From Rana temporaria (taxonomy: Eukaryota; Chordata; Amphibia; Anura; Ranidae): a DNA stretch of 64,000 bases. A model generated the notes under the pieces. It saw nothing but the letters and a program-made list of their open reading frames with translations, did no database searches and was not told where the DNA came from. The stretch spans positions 138,710,642 to 138,774,641 of the forward strand of contig NC_053489.1 in NCBI RefSeq assembly GCF_905171775.1, read 5' to 3'. The position numbers were made by a program, and so were the translations under genes. Shown in pieces: positions 35,111-44,018 of the stretch. Within the stretch, counting starts at the first letter, position 1, and each line of letters starts with the position of its first letter.

Positions 35111-35572
35111 TTTTATATTTTGAGCAGGGTCCCGGTAATTGTACTGTCTGCAGGCAGGGCAGCATCAGATAACAGTGTTCACTGCTTCTTCCTCCTGTGT
35201 ACATGCCGCGCTGCAACCTGCAGTATGGAGGGAGGAGGTGGGTGGAGCCAACACTCTCAGATCAGGGGCGAAGAAGGAAAAAGGCTCCGCTTTGAATGCT
35301 GGGGCTCTCCTCCTCCTCAGCTGTCTGACGTGACTGGTTGCTAGATGCCAGGCGGCCCAGGCACTAACAACCAGAGTGCAGGGAAAACTATAGGTCAAGC
35401 CAGTGGTGCGGCTCCACCCACCTCTTCCGTCCTGGTCCAGCCCGACGTTATGACATTACACAGAGTCTCTCTCTCTCTGCGCCACTGATTGGCTGATGTG
35501 AGAGAGAGAGACTTGCAGTCAGTCAGTGATATTTTCGGGAGGGGGGGGGAATTCCCATGTTGCCCCCCCCCC
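35111..35572. other. No gene seen
   Basis: GC-richer than its surroundings, with CT- and GA-rich simple runs (agagtctctctctctctg near 35462). Open frames occur on both strands but lack domain features. Confidence 0.4.
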
Positions 35573-35595
35573 TCAGTGGATCTGCCCCTGCCTAG

Positions 35596-35757
35596 AACGT
35601 GGCCTATGGTGGATCTGCAGCCCTGGGACATGGCCTATGGTGGATCTGCCGCCTTAGGACATGGCCTATGGTGGATCTGCTGCCTTAGGGCATGGCCTAT
35701 GGTGGATCTGCTGCCTTAGGACATGGCCTATGGTGGATCTGCCACCCTAGGACATGG
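35596..35757 (+). repeat. 31-bp tandem repeat
   Basis: Five units of acatggcctatggtggatct followed by gccgccttagg, with small variations. The open frame over it is a by-product of the repeat. Confidence 0.9.
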
Positions 35758-36551
35758 CGAAGGCAACTTATGGTCTCTTATATCAGGTCTCCTTTTGTAT
35801 CCATGGCCATTCTGATGACATTAGAGATCTCAGGTAACAGTGAATATCAGCTCAGGCAATTATATCTTTCTCGTGAGCCGTTTTCAGGATGTTTAGTGCT
35901 GATCCTGAAAACATAATAAATAACCTTCTTACATATTGTTAACATAATTTCCATATCTAAAGCACAAGCAGTAAAACAAGCATTGCATGCCAGAAATATT
36001 ATAAATGGACACATTAATAGGCTATGTGAGCTAGCCTGCGGTTTGTTTCCTTTTCTGCATGCACGGTATAGAGCTGTTTGTTCTATTTATACATTGAATG
36101 GATGTGGGCTTTGATGGAGAATTCATCCTACACATGTTACTTGCCGTAGTCTTGATTTTTACAATTTTCCCAGATGTGTAGAGAATAAGACTGGAGGTTT
36201 CTTAAAGAGGCAGTGTCAGTAAAGGTATAAATCAGGGAAAAATTACAATCATATGAAACCTTTTTAGGGTTCCATTAAAATTTTACCTATTGTTTATGTC
36301 CAGATCTCCCCTTCATTACCTCTATTTTTCTGAAATGTTAAAAACTCTAAAGCTATATAAGACAATGCCATTGATAAGTTACAATATAGTCACCACACTG
36401 GTAGCTAGCATACTGTTTTTTGAAGTTAGAGACTCTTGACATTCTTAGCAAGCAAGTGGAGGCAGATGCCCACTAGCCATGGACTTTGCCTTTCCTAGTT
36501 CTAGGTGGCTGCCTGCTACTTACCAAAGAAAACAAACAAAAGAAGGGTTCC
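35758..36551. other. No gene seen
   Basis: AT-rich sequence without a recognisable element. Confidence 0.4.
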
Positions 36552-36555
36552 TTAA

Positions 36556-37017
36556 AGGGGTCGTAAAGCCCCATGTTTTTTCACCTTAATGCATCCTATG
36601 CATTGAGGTGAAAAAGCACCTGGCAGTCACTGGCCCCCCTATTTTATTTACCTGAGCCCCTTCATCTCCTCAGTGGGAATCACCATCCTTCTATCCATGG
36701 AGTCCCAGCTTTTATTGTATAGATTGATCGCAGTGCAGCCATTGGCTCCCGCTGCTGTCAATCAAATACAATGACGCAGGCGCTGGGGGAGGGGCCGAGT
36801 CATACATTCGGCCCCTATGGACGTTGAATGAATGACTCAGGAGTGTGCCCGCAATGTAACCCCTGGGAGAGCACTTCTAGAGGGTTAATGTAATGCAGGG
36901 ATGAGCCGCGAGAGCTACTGAGGGACCCCAGAAGTTGGTGTTTGGGGCCACTCTGTGCAAAACGAGCTACACTGTGGAGGTAAGTATGACATGTTTGTTA
37001 TTTAAAAAAAATAAGCT
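36556..37017. mobile_element. piggyBac-like MITE (TTAA/TTAG)
   Basis: Starts after TTAA with aggggtcgtaaagcc and the hairpin ttcaccttaatgca / tgcattgaggtgaa. The right end aataagct abuts TTAG. It matches both ends of 15207-16212 and so shows the uninterrupted form. Confidence 0.6.
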
Positions 37018-37602
37018 TTAGTATTACTTATTACTAATTCTCATACGACAGAATACAACTTCGGAACTCTTGTAATGCATTGTATTTTAATATATTCTGT
37101 TGTTTCTAATAATGCATGGTCCTAAATCTAGTATATAGACTCTCTTTCAGTTTTTTTTTAATTGCTGTCTATATCCCGATTGAGAGATTAACACTCTCTG
37201 TCCTGGTGATCAGTGACAATGCGACATAAAGCAATAAAAAGTCCAAAATATTACATTTTTCACCAGAATAGGAATTTTAGCATGTGTGTGGGCAGTTGGA
37301 ATGGCATCACATCTTGACTGATTACTATACAAATTCCTAAAAAATTTACTTTAAAGCGGAGTTCCACACAATTTTTGAACTTAACATTAATAGCATTCTC
37401 GCAGTAAAATCATTGTCCAATGGAATTTTATTTATTTTTTTCCCTAAGGCCCGGTACACACGAGCAAACATGTACGATGAAACCGGTCCGTCGGACCGTT
37501 TTCACCGTACATGCCTGCCAGAGGGCTTCTGTACGATGGTTGTACTAACCATCGTACAGAAGTCCGCGCGTAAACACTACGCGGGGCGTGTCCGATGACG
37601 AT

Positions 37603-38176
37603 TGTAACGGACATATGCATGCTGCCGGGACAGTTATAGTCTTCCTGCAGGAAGGACTACAAGGAACTGCATGGCCTGTCACAATTGGATGTACCACATT
37701 GTATTCTGAGCTCAAAGGGTTAATTGGACAAGTCTCTTTTCATTGCTGAATGCTAATGTTCCCTTCGCATAGATAATTAACTCTCTCTTGGGGAGGTAAA
37801 CAGCCCCCCTGTGAGGTGTATGCTGATGGGGATTATGTGTGAGTGATAATTGTTTTAAAGGTTAATTGAATTCTATTGAGAAAGGAATGTGCCTGGCCAG
37901 AAAATGTTAAGTGGGGTGCGGTGCCGAAGTGTCTAGAGACTGGCCAAGTGATTAATTCAAGGAAACTGTCATTGTTCTTGTAACAGTTGTAAGCAGATAT
38001 AAGCAGGTGAAATATGCCAAATAAAGTCAGTCTGCTTGACCCTTCAAACGTAGCACGTCTCGTTTCTTGGAAGGGTGTTCGATGGGATATACCGGCGGTA
38101 CTTGCATATTGCAGCTTGCCAGGGAAAAGGACGTCTCCAGCGGCTGAGACCCTCACACCAGTGGGTAGGCGTTACA
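37603..38176 (+). repeat. 5' long terminal repeat
   Basis: Starts tgtaacgg and ends cgttaca, giving a short imperfect terminal inverted repeat. It matches the 3' LTR base for base except for four substitutions I can see: a/g near 37652, t/c near 38078, t/c near 38107 and g/c near 38169. It should contain the promoter and the polyadenylation signal of the element. Confidence 0.95.
37997..38025 (+). promoter_or_regulatory. LTR TATA-like box and polyadenylation signal
   Basis: An atataag sequence at 37997-38003 is a TATA-box candidate and AATAAA at 38020-38025 is a polyadenylation signal. The same pair recurs in the 3' LTR (AATAAA near 40678). The close spacing would give a short R region; the actual start and cleavage sites cannot be read by eye. 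Confidence 0.5.
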
Positions 38177-38196
38177 TTGGTTGGCAGCGGTGGGAT
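38177..38196 (+). other. Primer binding site candidate
   Basis: Immediately after the 5' LTR comes ttggttggcagcggtggg. Apart from one extra T this is complementary to the 3' end (CCA included) of a vertebrate leucine tRNA as I recall it. The position is right for a minus-strand primer site; the tRNA identity is tentative. Confidence 0.6.
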
Positions 38197-38251
38197 GGTC
38201 CTTTTTATCCAAAGAGCAAGTGCTGAATGGAGTCGCAGTACGCCAGGCTGA
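38195..38251 (+). CDS. Short upstream ORF overlapping the gag start
   Basis: The first ATG after the 5' LTR (38195) is not the gag start. It opens an 18-codon frame that ends at 38249-38251, overlapping the first codons of the main ORF in another frame. Its product is not expected to matter. If the transcript is as inferred, ribosomes would meet this ATG first, so it could lower translation from 38227 by leaky scanning. No conservation evidence is available. Confidence 0.3.
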   Translation: MVLFIQRASAEWSRSTPG

Positions 38252-40131
38252 AAAGATCCACACTGAAAGATTTATTAGAGAGTCGTGGTAGGAGCGCCAG
38301 CAACAGACCACGGAGGGAGCTGATAGCTGAACTGCTGGAGCTGGACAAAATGGATGGATCCATGGAAGGAACGGAGCCCCTTGTACCGGTCAGCGAGGAA
38401 GATGTAATTACTGGGATTGTACAGCGGAGATTATCCTTGTATCCAGAAACGTCCGTGGAACTAATCAACCAGCTGTTTCGGGAAGCAAGGGAAGAGATAC
38501 AAACGAAGAGGGGACAAGAACTGGAACTGGTAAGAGCGAGACAGCCGATTACACCTGCAGTTCCTACCCCCCCACCTGCTGCTACAGGAAAGAAAATACC
38601 GTTCACTGCATTTAAAGCTTTTGTAGAAAGTGAGGAGGAAATCGATGGATATTTGGCGGACTTTGAGAGGCAGTGCTCACTACACCAGGTACCACCAGAC
38701 CAATGGGTCACTATTTTGTCTGGGAAATTGTCGGGCAAAGCCAATGAAGCCTTTCGGGCTCTCGCTCCAGAGGATATTTTACAATACCAGCAAGTTAAAA
38801 AGGCGCTGCTAACCCGATATTCCGTAACGCCAGAAGCCTACCGCCGGCGCTTCCGGGAGTCCAAGAAGATGGCTGTGGACTCCCACATGGAATGGGCCAA
38901 CCAGTTACAAAGGGTGGCATCCCTTTGGGTCCAAGGGTGCAAGGCCAACACCGGGGAGGAAGTATTGCAGCTGTTCCTAATGGAACATTTCTTCCAAGAC
39001 CTGGCCGCAGACATACAAGACTGGGTACGAGATCGCCGTCCCGCTAACTTAAACGAGGCGGCTCGGCTAGCAGATGAGTACGCGGAAACAAGGAAAGTAA
39101 GCCAGGGTACTACACGGCTGGCTCATAAGGTAGAACCGCGTACTCCAACTGTCACCCCACGCCCAGAGTTTCGGGCTCCAGTCCCACCACGTCCTCAGGG
39201 GCCTAGCAACTACCCCCGGGATTCGCCTAGGGTGACGTGCCATCACTGCAGCAACACGGGACATATTGCTCGTTATTGCCCTTTGAGAGCTACCAATAAC
39301 AATTGGAGACGCACGACACCCAACACAGAGGTCACTCCATCACGTCCCTCTGCGGCCCACTGCCTGGAGACCGAGGGGGGCCCTGAGGAATGTCTGGGAA
39401 TTTGGTATGAGGCAGACCCAATACAAGCTGCCTCTCCGGATAACCGTCAGCATCACCGTCAGGAGGTACGAGTGAATGGACAAATAGCACAAGGCCTAAG
39501 AGATTCCGGGACTACTATCACTCTGATTCAAAAACATCTGGTAAAGCCAGAGAACGTGTCCACTCGCACAGTTGCCGTCCGGGTCGCAGGGGGTGCTGTA
39601 TTTCGCGTACCCACCACCCGGGTGCACTTAGACTGGGGAGCCAGGTCAGGAAAGACCACAGTTGGTATCATGGACAACCTACCTGCCGAGGTGGTGCTGG
39701 GCAACGACATTGGCCCTCTGACTTCGGCTTATTTACCTACACCTGCTGCTGCTTGTCCCGTGACCACCCGCGTTGCTGGAATCAACCCGCTTGCTGCTGA
39801 GAACCGGGTAAGACTACCTTCCCCGACATGTACTGTAGATCCGGCACAATATCACAGTCTAAAATGGGAATGTGACAAGTTGGCCAGTGAGAAATCAGAG
39901 ATGCAACGACACTATGTCATGTATTATGAGATGTCCCGTGGCTTGAACATTGAAATGCACAAACAGGCGGAAATTGTCAAAAGATTAAATGGGATTTGCA
40001 TCCAGGTGGTGCCGTATCTGTCCCAAGAGCATCAGCAACAGGTTTTGGGAGCCATTGAGAGAGCAAAGCAAGTGACTGTTCCAGAATTGAATTCTATTAT
40101 TCACCGTCACCATCAGCTACCGACCTGGTAA
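38227..40131 (+). CDS. Gag-protease-TLE5(AES) Q-domain fusion protein
   Basis: A 634-residue uninterrupted ORF. Residues about 6-41 resemble a SAP-like motif. Residues about 122-290 form the capsid region, whose second half (about 205-284) is clearly SCAN-like; SCAN domains are known to derive from Gmr1-like Gag. A zinc knuckle C-X2-C-X4-H-X4-C lies at C338, C341, H346 and C351 and should bind RNA. A retropepsin-like domain has D426-S427-G428 and the second hallmark VVLGND at 489-494. Residues about 541-625 match the Groucho/TLE Q domain, for example MQRHYVMYYEMS at 559-570. Residues typical of TLE5/AES rather than long TLEs are present: D550, S557, G589, Y597, L607-G608 and P619. Relative to the AES sequence I recall, W547, R571, I592, V595 and V618 differ. 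The start chosen is the first ATG of the frame; a stop lies immediately upstream. The Q domain normally oligomerises and binds TCF/LEF. Confidence 0.93.
   Translation: MESQYARLKRSTLKDLLESRGRSASNRPRRELIAELLELDKMDGSMEGTEPLVPVSEEDVITGIVQRRLSLYPETSVELINQLFREAREEIQTKRGQELELVRARQPITPAVPTPPPAATGKKIPFTAFKAFVESEEEIDGYLADFERQCSLHQVPPDQWVTILSGKLSGKANEAFRALAPEDILQYQQVKKALLTRYSVTPEAYRRRFRESKKMAVDSHMEWANQLQRVASLWVQGCKANTGEEVLQLFLMEHFFQDLAADIQDWVRDRRPANLNEAARLADEYAETRKVSQGTTRLAHKVEPRTPTVTPRPEFRAPVPPRPQGPSNYPRDSPRVTCHHCSNTGHIARYCPLRATNNNWRRTTPNTEVTPSRPSAAHCLETEGGPEECLGIWYEADPIQAASPDNRQHHRQEVRVNGQIAQGLRDSGTTITLIQKHLVKPENVSTRTVAVRVAGGAVFRVPTTRVHLDWGARSGKTTVGIMDNLPAEVVLGNDIGPLTSAYLPTPAAACPVTTRVAGINPLAAENRVRLPSPTCTVDPAQYHSLKWECDKLASEKSEMQRHYVMYYEMSRGLNIEMHKQAEIVKRLNGICIQVVPYLSQEHQQQVLGAIERAKQVTVPELNSIIHRHHQLPTW
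39847..40101 (+). other. Captured host segment: Q domain of TLE5/AES
   Basis: These 85 codons are host-derived while everything around them is retroelement sequence. Vertebrate Groucho-family Q domains are encoded by several exons; here the coding sequence is continuous, so the capture most likely went through spliced mRNA during reverse transcription. The segment lacks the N-terminal start of the Q domain but keeps most of the long first amphipathic helix and the second helix. It follows a linker of about 45 residues after the protease. The exact 3' boundary is uncertain: homology is clear to I624-I625, then the next residues (H626 onward) are either diverged AES or the HR of an RNase H tail. 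Confidence 0.9.
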
Positions 40132-40182
40132 GCCAATGGGAAGGCCGACGGACTGTCCAGGCAAACGGAACTTTTACCCTAA
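40132..40182 (+). pseudogene. Remnant of RNase H C-terminus from the lost pol
   Basis: Directly after the TAA stop of the fusion ORF, and in the same frame, the sequence reads ANGKADGLSRQTELLP and then stops. The ADGLSR core is the well-known end of Ty3/gypsy RNase H (usually N-A-D-A/G-L-S-R). It is the only pol trace in the element and shows that the captured host segment replaced pol from within or after the protease region down to the RNase H tail. About 65 bp of non-coding sequence follow before the purine-rich tract. Confidence 0.7.
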
Positions 40183-40246
40183 CAGCAGACCGGACATCCC
40201 CAAGTTGATCCGAAAAGGATCAATCCGGGTCTGCTGGAGTGTTCCA

Positions 40247-40260
40247 CAAAAGGGGAGTAG
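40247..40260 (+). other. Polypurine tract of the LTR element
   Basis: The purine-rich aaaaggggag followed by tag abuts the first base of the 3' LTR, the place and composition expected for the plus-strand primer. Confidence 0.7.
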
Positions 40261-40834
40261 TGTAACGGACATATGCATGCTGCCGGGACAGTTATAGTCT
40301 TCCTGCAGGGAGGACTACAAGGAACTGCATGGCCTGTCACAATTGGATGTACCACATTGTATTCTGAGCTCAAAGGGTTAATTGGACAAGTCTCTTTTCA
40401 TTGCTGAATGCTAATGTTCCCTTCGCATAGATAATTAACTCTCTCTTGGGGAGGTAAACAGCCCCCCTGTGAGGTGTATGCTGATGGGGATTATGTGTGA
40501 GTGATAATTGTTTTAAAGGTTAATTGAATTCTATTGAGAAAGGAATGTGCCTGGCCAGAAAATGTTAAGTGGGGTGCGGTGCCGAAGTGTCTAGAGACTG
40601 GCCAAGTGATTAATTCAAGGAAACTGTCATTGTTCTTGTAACAGTTGTAAGCAGATATAAGCAGGTGAAATATGCCAAATAAAGTCAGTCTGCTTGACCC
40701 TTCAAACGTAGCACGTCTCGTTTCTTGGAAGGGCGTTCGATGGGATATACCGGCGGTACTTGCATATCGCAGCTTGCCAGGGAAAAGGACGTCTCCAGCG
40801 GCTGAGACCCTCACACCAGTGGGTAGCCGTTACA
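40261..40834 (+). repeat. 3' long terminal repeat
   Basis: Same length and near-identical sequence to the 5' LTR. It is followed by the target duplication acgat and then by the interrupted right part of the host MITE. Confidence 0.95.
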
Positions 40835-41734
40835 ACGATGACGCGGCGATGACGCGGCGACGTGGGCGGGCCTGCCATTTAAACGCTTTCACGCATGCGT
40901 CAAAGTCATTCGACGCATGCGAGAGACGGCGGGCGCTCGGACATGTACGGTAGGTCTGTACTGACGACCGTACATGTCCGAGCGGGCAGGATTCCAGCGG
41001 ACGGTTTTAAAACACGTCCAGGAATATTTGTCTGCTGGGAAAAGGCCCGGCGGGCAAATGTTTGCTGGAATTCGCCTACACACGACCGAACATGTATGCT
41101 GAAACTGGCCCGCGGACCAGTTTCAGCATACATGTTTGGTCGTGTGTACGGGGCCTAAGGGTTACAGTTTTCAATGGCGTTTACGGTCTCTGCCACCCGC
41201 GGATATGTCCGTCATATCCGGTAGCACACTGTCTCCTGGGAGCTATGTGTCAGAATTCCCAAGAGTCAGTGTGAATGGCCGCTGCTCGTTATTGCGATAT
41301 ATCAAAAACTGGAATTGACGCGATGACGCCAGTGATTATCTTGGTTACCATCACAATGGGGCGGGCACTTCCGACGCTGCCACCCATTGTGATGGCAACA
41401 TTGGAAGTGCACGGCGCTGGGAGCCGTACATACTTCACATGCTTCACATGCCCACAAGCAAAATGGAATATTCCAGGGACAGAAGATTCTAAGATATCCG
41501 ATGATCAGAAATCGTTAATCAAGCGATGATCGAAGCGCAATACATGAGTGTTTCAACTAATAGTATTGTAAAAACGATATTTAAAAAATAAAATAAAATA
41601 TTTAGTAGGAACTCTGCTTTAAAGGTGCCAAACACAATCCCTAATACATATCGTTAAAACTTCACAGTTTTATTATTGCAGAATATATTTAAAATAAAGA
41701 GCAAGCATGTTCACAAGAAATGCATATTTAAAAA

Positions 41735-43410
41735 CATATAAAAAGGAAAAAGTGCGCTTACCAAAAATTAACAAAAAATTATATAAAGCCGCTAACTCAA
41801 AAATGTTATACAAACATATAAATCATAAACAAAAAAGTGGAGTAGCGCTAGAGACTGAAGGGCCTTCAAATAACCAATAAATAAAAAAGAAGGCTACATA
41901 AAAGTCCAATATATATAAAAAAAATGTGTTGAACAAATTGGTGACAAACAATTGGTTAATAGTCCAAACGTGTATCAAACTTGAGTGTAACACTCTGTTG
42001 TAACAACGAAAAAAAGGAAGAAGTCTGGCTCCAAATGGAAAATGCAACTTGCTGACCCTTACCAAAAAGGAAGATCCTATCGGACCTAGTCAAGCAGAAA
42101 TCCCTGGATGGTGTATGTTGAAATGGAGCTTGTCTGTTAAGACGATCCTTCCAGGGGTCACAAATCCACCAATAAAGCAACCAGAGGAAAAAACTGATAT
42201 AGTGTAAATCCGTGTGATAATAAAGCATGAGTGCATCCCCCAGTGACTGGCAACAGACAGTGTGAACACAAGAAACCACCACCAGTACACACACTGACCC
42301 TTACCAGAACCTGTGATCCGTCAGGATCAATCAAAGCAGAGGGGATGTAGACAGTATGCAGTATTGGGACGTCTCAGCCATTGGTAAACGAGTATATCAG
42401 CAGGTCCTCCTCTGCTGCCGATTCCAAAGATGTCTCCTCACTACTTCCTCCCGACTCACCTCTCACCTTTCACCTCTCACCTTTCTGGGCAAAACATATC
42501 TTGCCCAGAAAACCCAGAAAATAATAAAGGCCCCCCCCCCAAAAAAAAAGCCCCTTTGAAGTACCAGAGTAGAACATTTCCAACACATCAACACAATCAC
42601 TGGTTAGAATGTATAAAATAGGCTTCGAAAGGTAAGTATAGTATGCTGGGATGTTCAAGGGAGCTGGAACTCTAATGGTTTTCGTGGGAAATCTGGCTTC
42701 TTCAGGAGGATATATTTAGATCAATAGTGAGAAGGCACCTAAAAACCAGGGGGTACCCCACATGGGTGAGCGTAGGGTACAAACACTGGGTAGCACTGAA
42801 TGGATACGAATTGGTGATATACAGTATAATCCAATAGTGCAGCACTCTAATAAATGGAAAAAATTAATCCAAATAAAAAGTCCACAAAAATATGTTCATC
42901 AATGAAATTGAAGATATAGGACCTCCACCGAAGTTCCAGTGTGCAGACAAGGAAAAACACCACACCACTGTGCAAACAATCCACTTACCAGAGCAATATC
43001 GTTATTGGCATGGGATCAAATAACGTGTAGGTCGGTGGCAGTCGCACTTCCAACAGAGTGTACAGGTGAAAACGGTTATCCGCAGGCAGCATCAATGATG
43101 AAATAACATCTCGAATGTCATGAAGGTCCAAAAGTGTAATTGCGTTCATCAGCACATATATGGTCATAAAATGCAGAGAGGAAACGGCAATAGTGAAGCC
43201 CGTAGGTAAAACCAATATGCAATTTATTGTATGGTACTTACAAACAGACAGGTAAAAAAGGCATCAAAAGATATAAAAACTCAGCGGCCTTGATTTTAAC
43301 GAGACTAAGTTTGCCAAGACAGAGTCCAAGTGGACAGGCTGGTAGATATGGTAGTGTCTTTTACTGTCATCTGTACAGCATGGTGTTAATCATCCACTCC
43401 CATGAATAAT
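41735..43410. repeat. Unclassified interspersed repeat
   Basis: AT-rich block with features of retroposon tails (acttaccaaaaattaac, aaaaagtccacaaaaatatg, tccacttacca words repeated at intervals) resembling the insertion at 20775. No ORF above background. The class is unknown. Confidence 0.35.
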
Positions 43411-43739
43411 GCTGTCCATTTTGTCTGTTTACATTAGAGGTACATGCGGTTTTGTGGGGGGCAGTACCACCCCTCAATCACTCCCCCTTTTGCTACACAA
43501 TCAGTACAGTTGTGGCACAGTTGTCTGGTTATTCTGGGGATAAAATCCTCTCTTACATGTGACCCAAGTGGGGGTCACTCATCAAAGGGCACAGCCGGTG
43601 TAAACGAGCCCTAAAATAGAACTATCGCCCACCCCCTGAATGCAGCTCCACCTGGTAAAGCACTTATCTTTCCCCCTTTCCAACAATAGTTTTTGTGAAG
43701 CCCTGCCCCACATTTCCTTTACAAAAAAAGTTGTCCTCA

Positions 43740-44015
43740 AGCCCCCATTCACATCAACGGGTCAAATCGGAGCCTATTACCATCAATAGGAGCGTCCTAA
43801 GCGGTGTGACGCCGACTTTGTGGCACGTATTGATTTTCAAAAGTAGTTCCTGAGCTACTTTTGGCAACTTTGGGGAGCGATTTAAATAAATATCTGTGCA
43901 TGAACCTGCACAGATGTCTTTCAAGTCGCCCACGAAGTCGGACTGAAATGCGGCCTTGAAACTGCGCGAGTTCAGATGAACGATTTCAAAGTCGTGTTCA
44001 GTGTGAATGAGGGCT
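43740..44015. mobile_element. Fold-back MITE (TCA/TAA)
   Basis: Ends agcccccattcacat / cagtgtgaatgagggct. The interior has inverted words (aagtagttcctgagctactt). Same general type as 8362. Confidence 0.6.
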
Positions 44016-44018
44016 TAA

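Larger units (their letters stand above)
37603..40834 (+). mobile_element. LTR retrotransposon carrying a captured TLE5/AES domain
   Basis: Complete LTR element: 574-bp LTRs at 37603-38176 and 40261-40834, both TG...CA, flanked by the 5-bp duplication acgat (37598-37602 and 40835-40839). Inside are a primer-binding-site candidate just after the 5' LTR, one long ORF (Gag, protease, host Q domain) and a purine-rich tract (aaaaggggag) just before the 3' LTR. Integrase, reverse transcriptase and most of RNase H are absent, so the element must have moved with enzymes supplied by another element. The SCAN-like Gag and an RNase H tail lying directly upstream of the 3' LTR fit Gmr1-like Ty3/gypsy elements, in which RNase H is the last pol domain; that family assignment is inference. 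The LTRs differ at four visible sites, so the insertion is young. It sits inside a MITE that itself lies inside another MITE. Confidence 0.95.
37448..41155. mobile_element. GTACACACGA-type MITE split by the LTR element
   Basis: Left part 37448-37602 starts ggcccggtacacacgag after TAA. Right part 40840-41155 ends cgtgtgtacggggcc before TAA. The arms are inverted copies (acatgtacgatgaaaccggtcc and gaccagtttcagcatacatg). The duplication acgat marks where the LTR element entered. Confidence 0.85.
37355..41618. mobile_element. Outer TTAA MITE of a three-level nest
   Basis: TTAA at 37351-37354 and 41619-41622; inverted ends agcggagttccac / ggaactctgct. It was split by the MITE at 37448, which was in turn split by the LTR element. 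Confidence 0.6.

Noticed and set aside
35489..35916. Open frame over the 31-bp repeat
   Set aside because: Repeat-generated; no start context, no homology.
37833..38156. 107-codon minus-strand frame present in both LTRs
   Set aside because: It is antisense to the LTR, repeated only because the LTR is repeated, and shows no protein features.
38205..38744. 179-codon minus-strand frame opposite gag
   Set aside because: Serine-rich shadow of the gag coding strand with no recognisable domain.
39847..40131. Interpretation as a real host tle5 exon in place
   Set aside because: It is in one frame with gag and protease, lies between two LTRs with a target duplication, and lacks flanking introns or splice sites, so it belongs to the retroelement.
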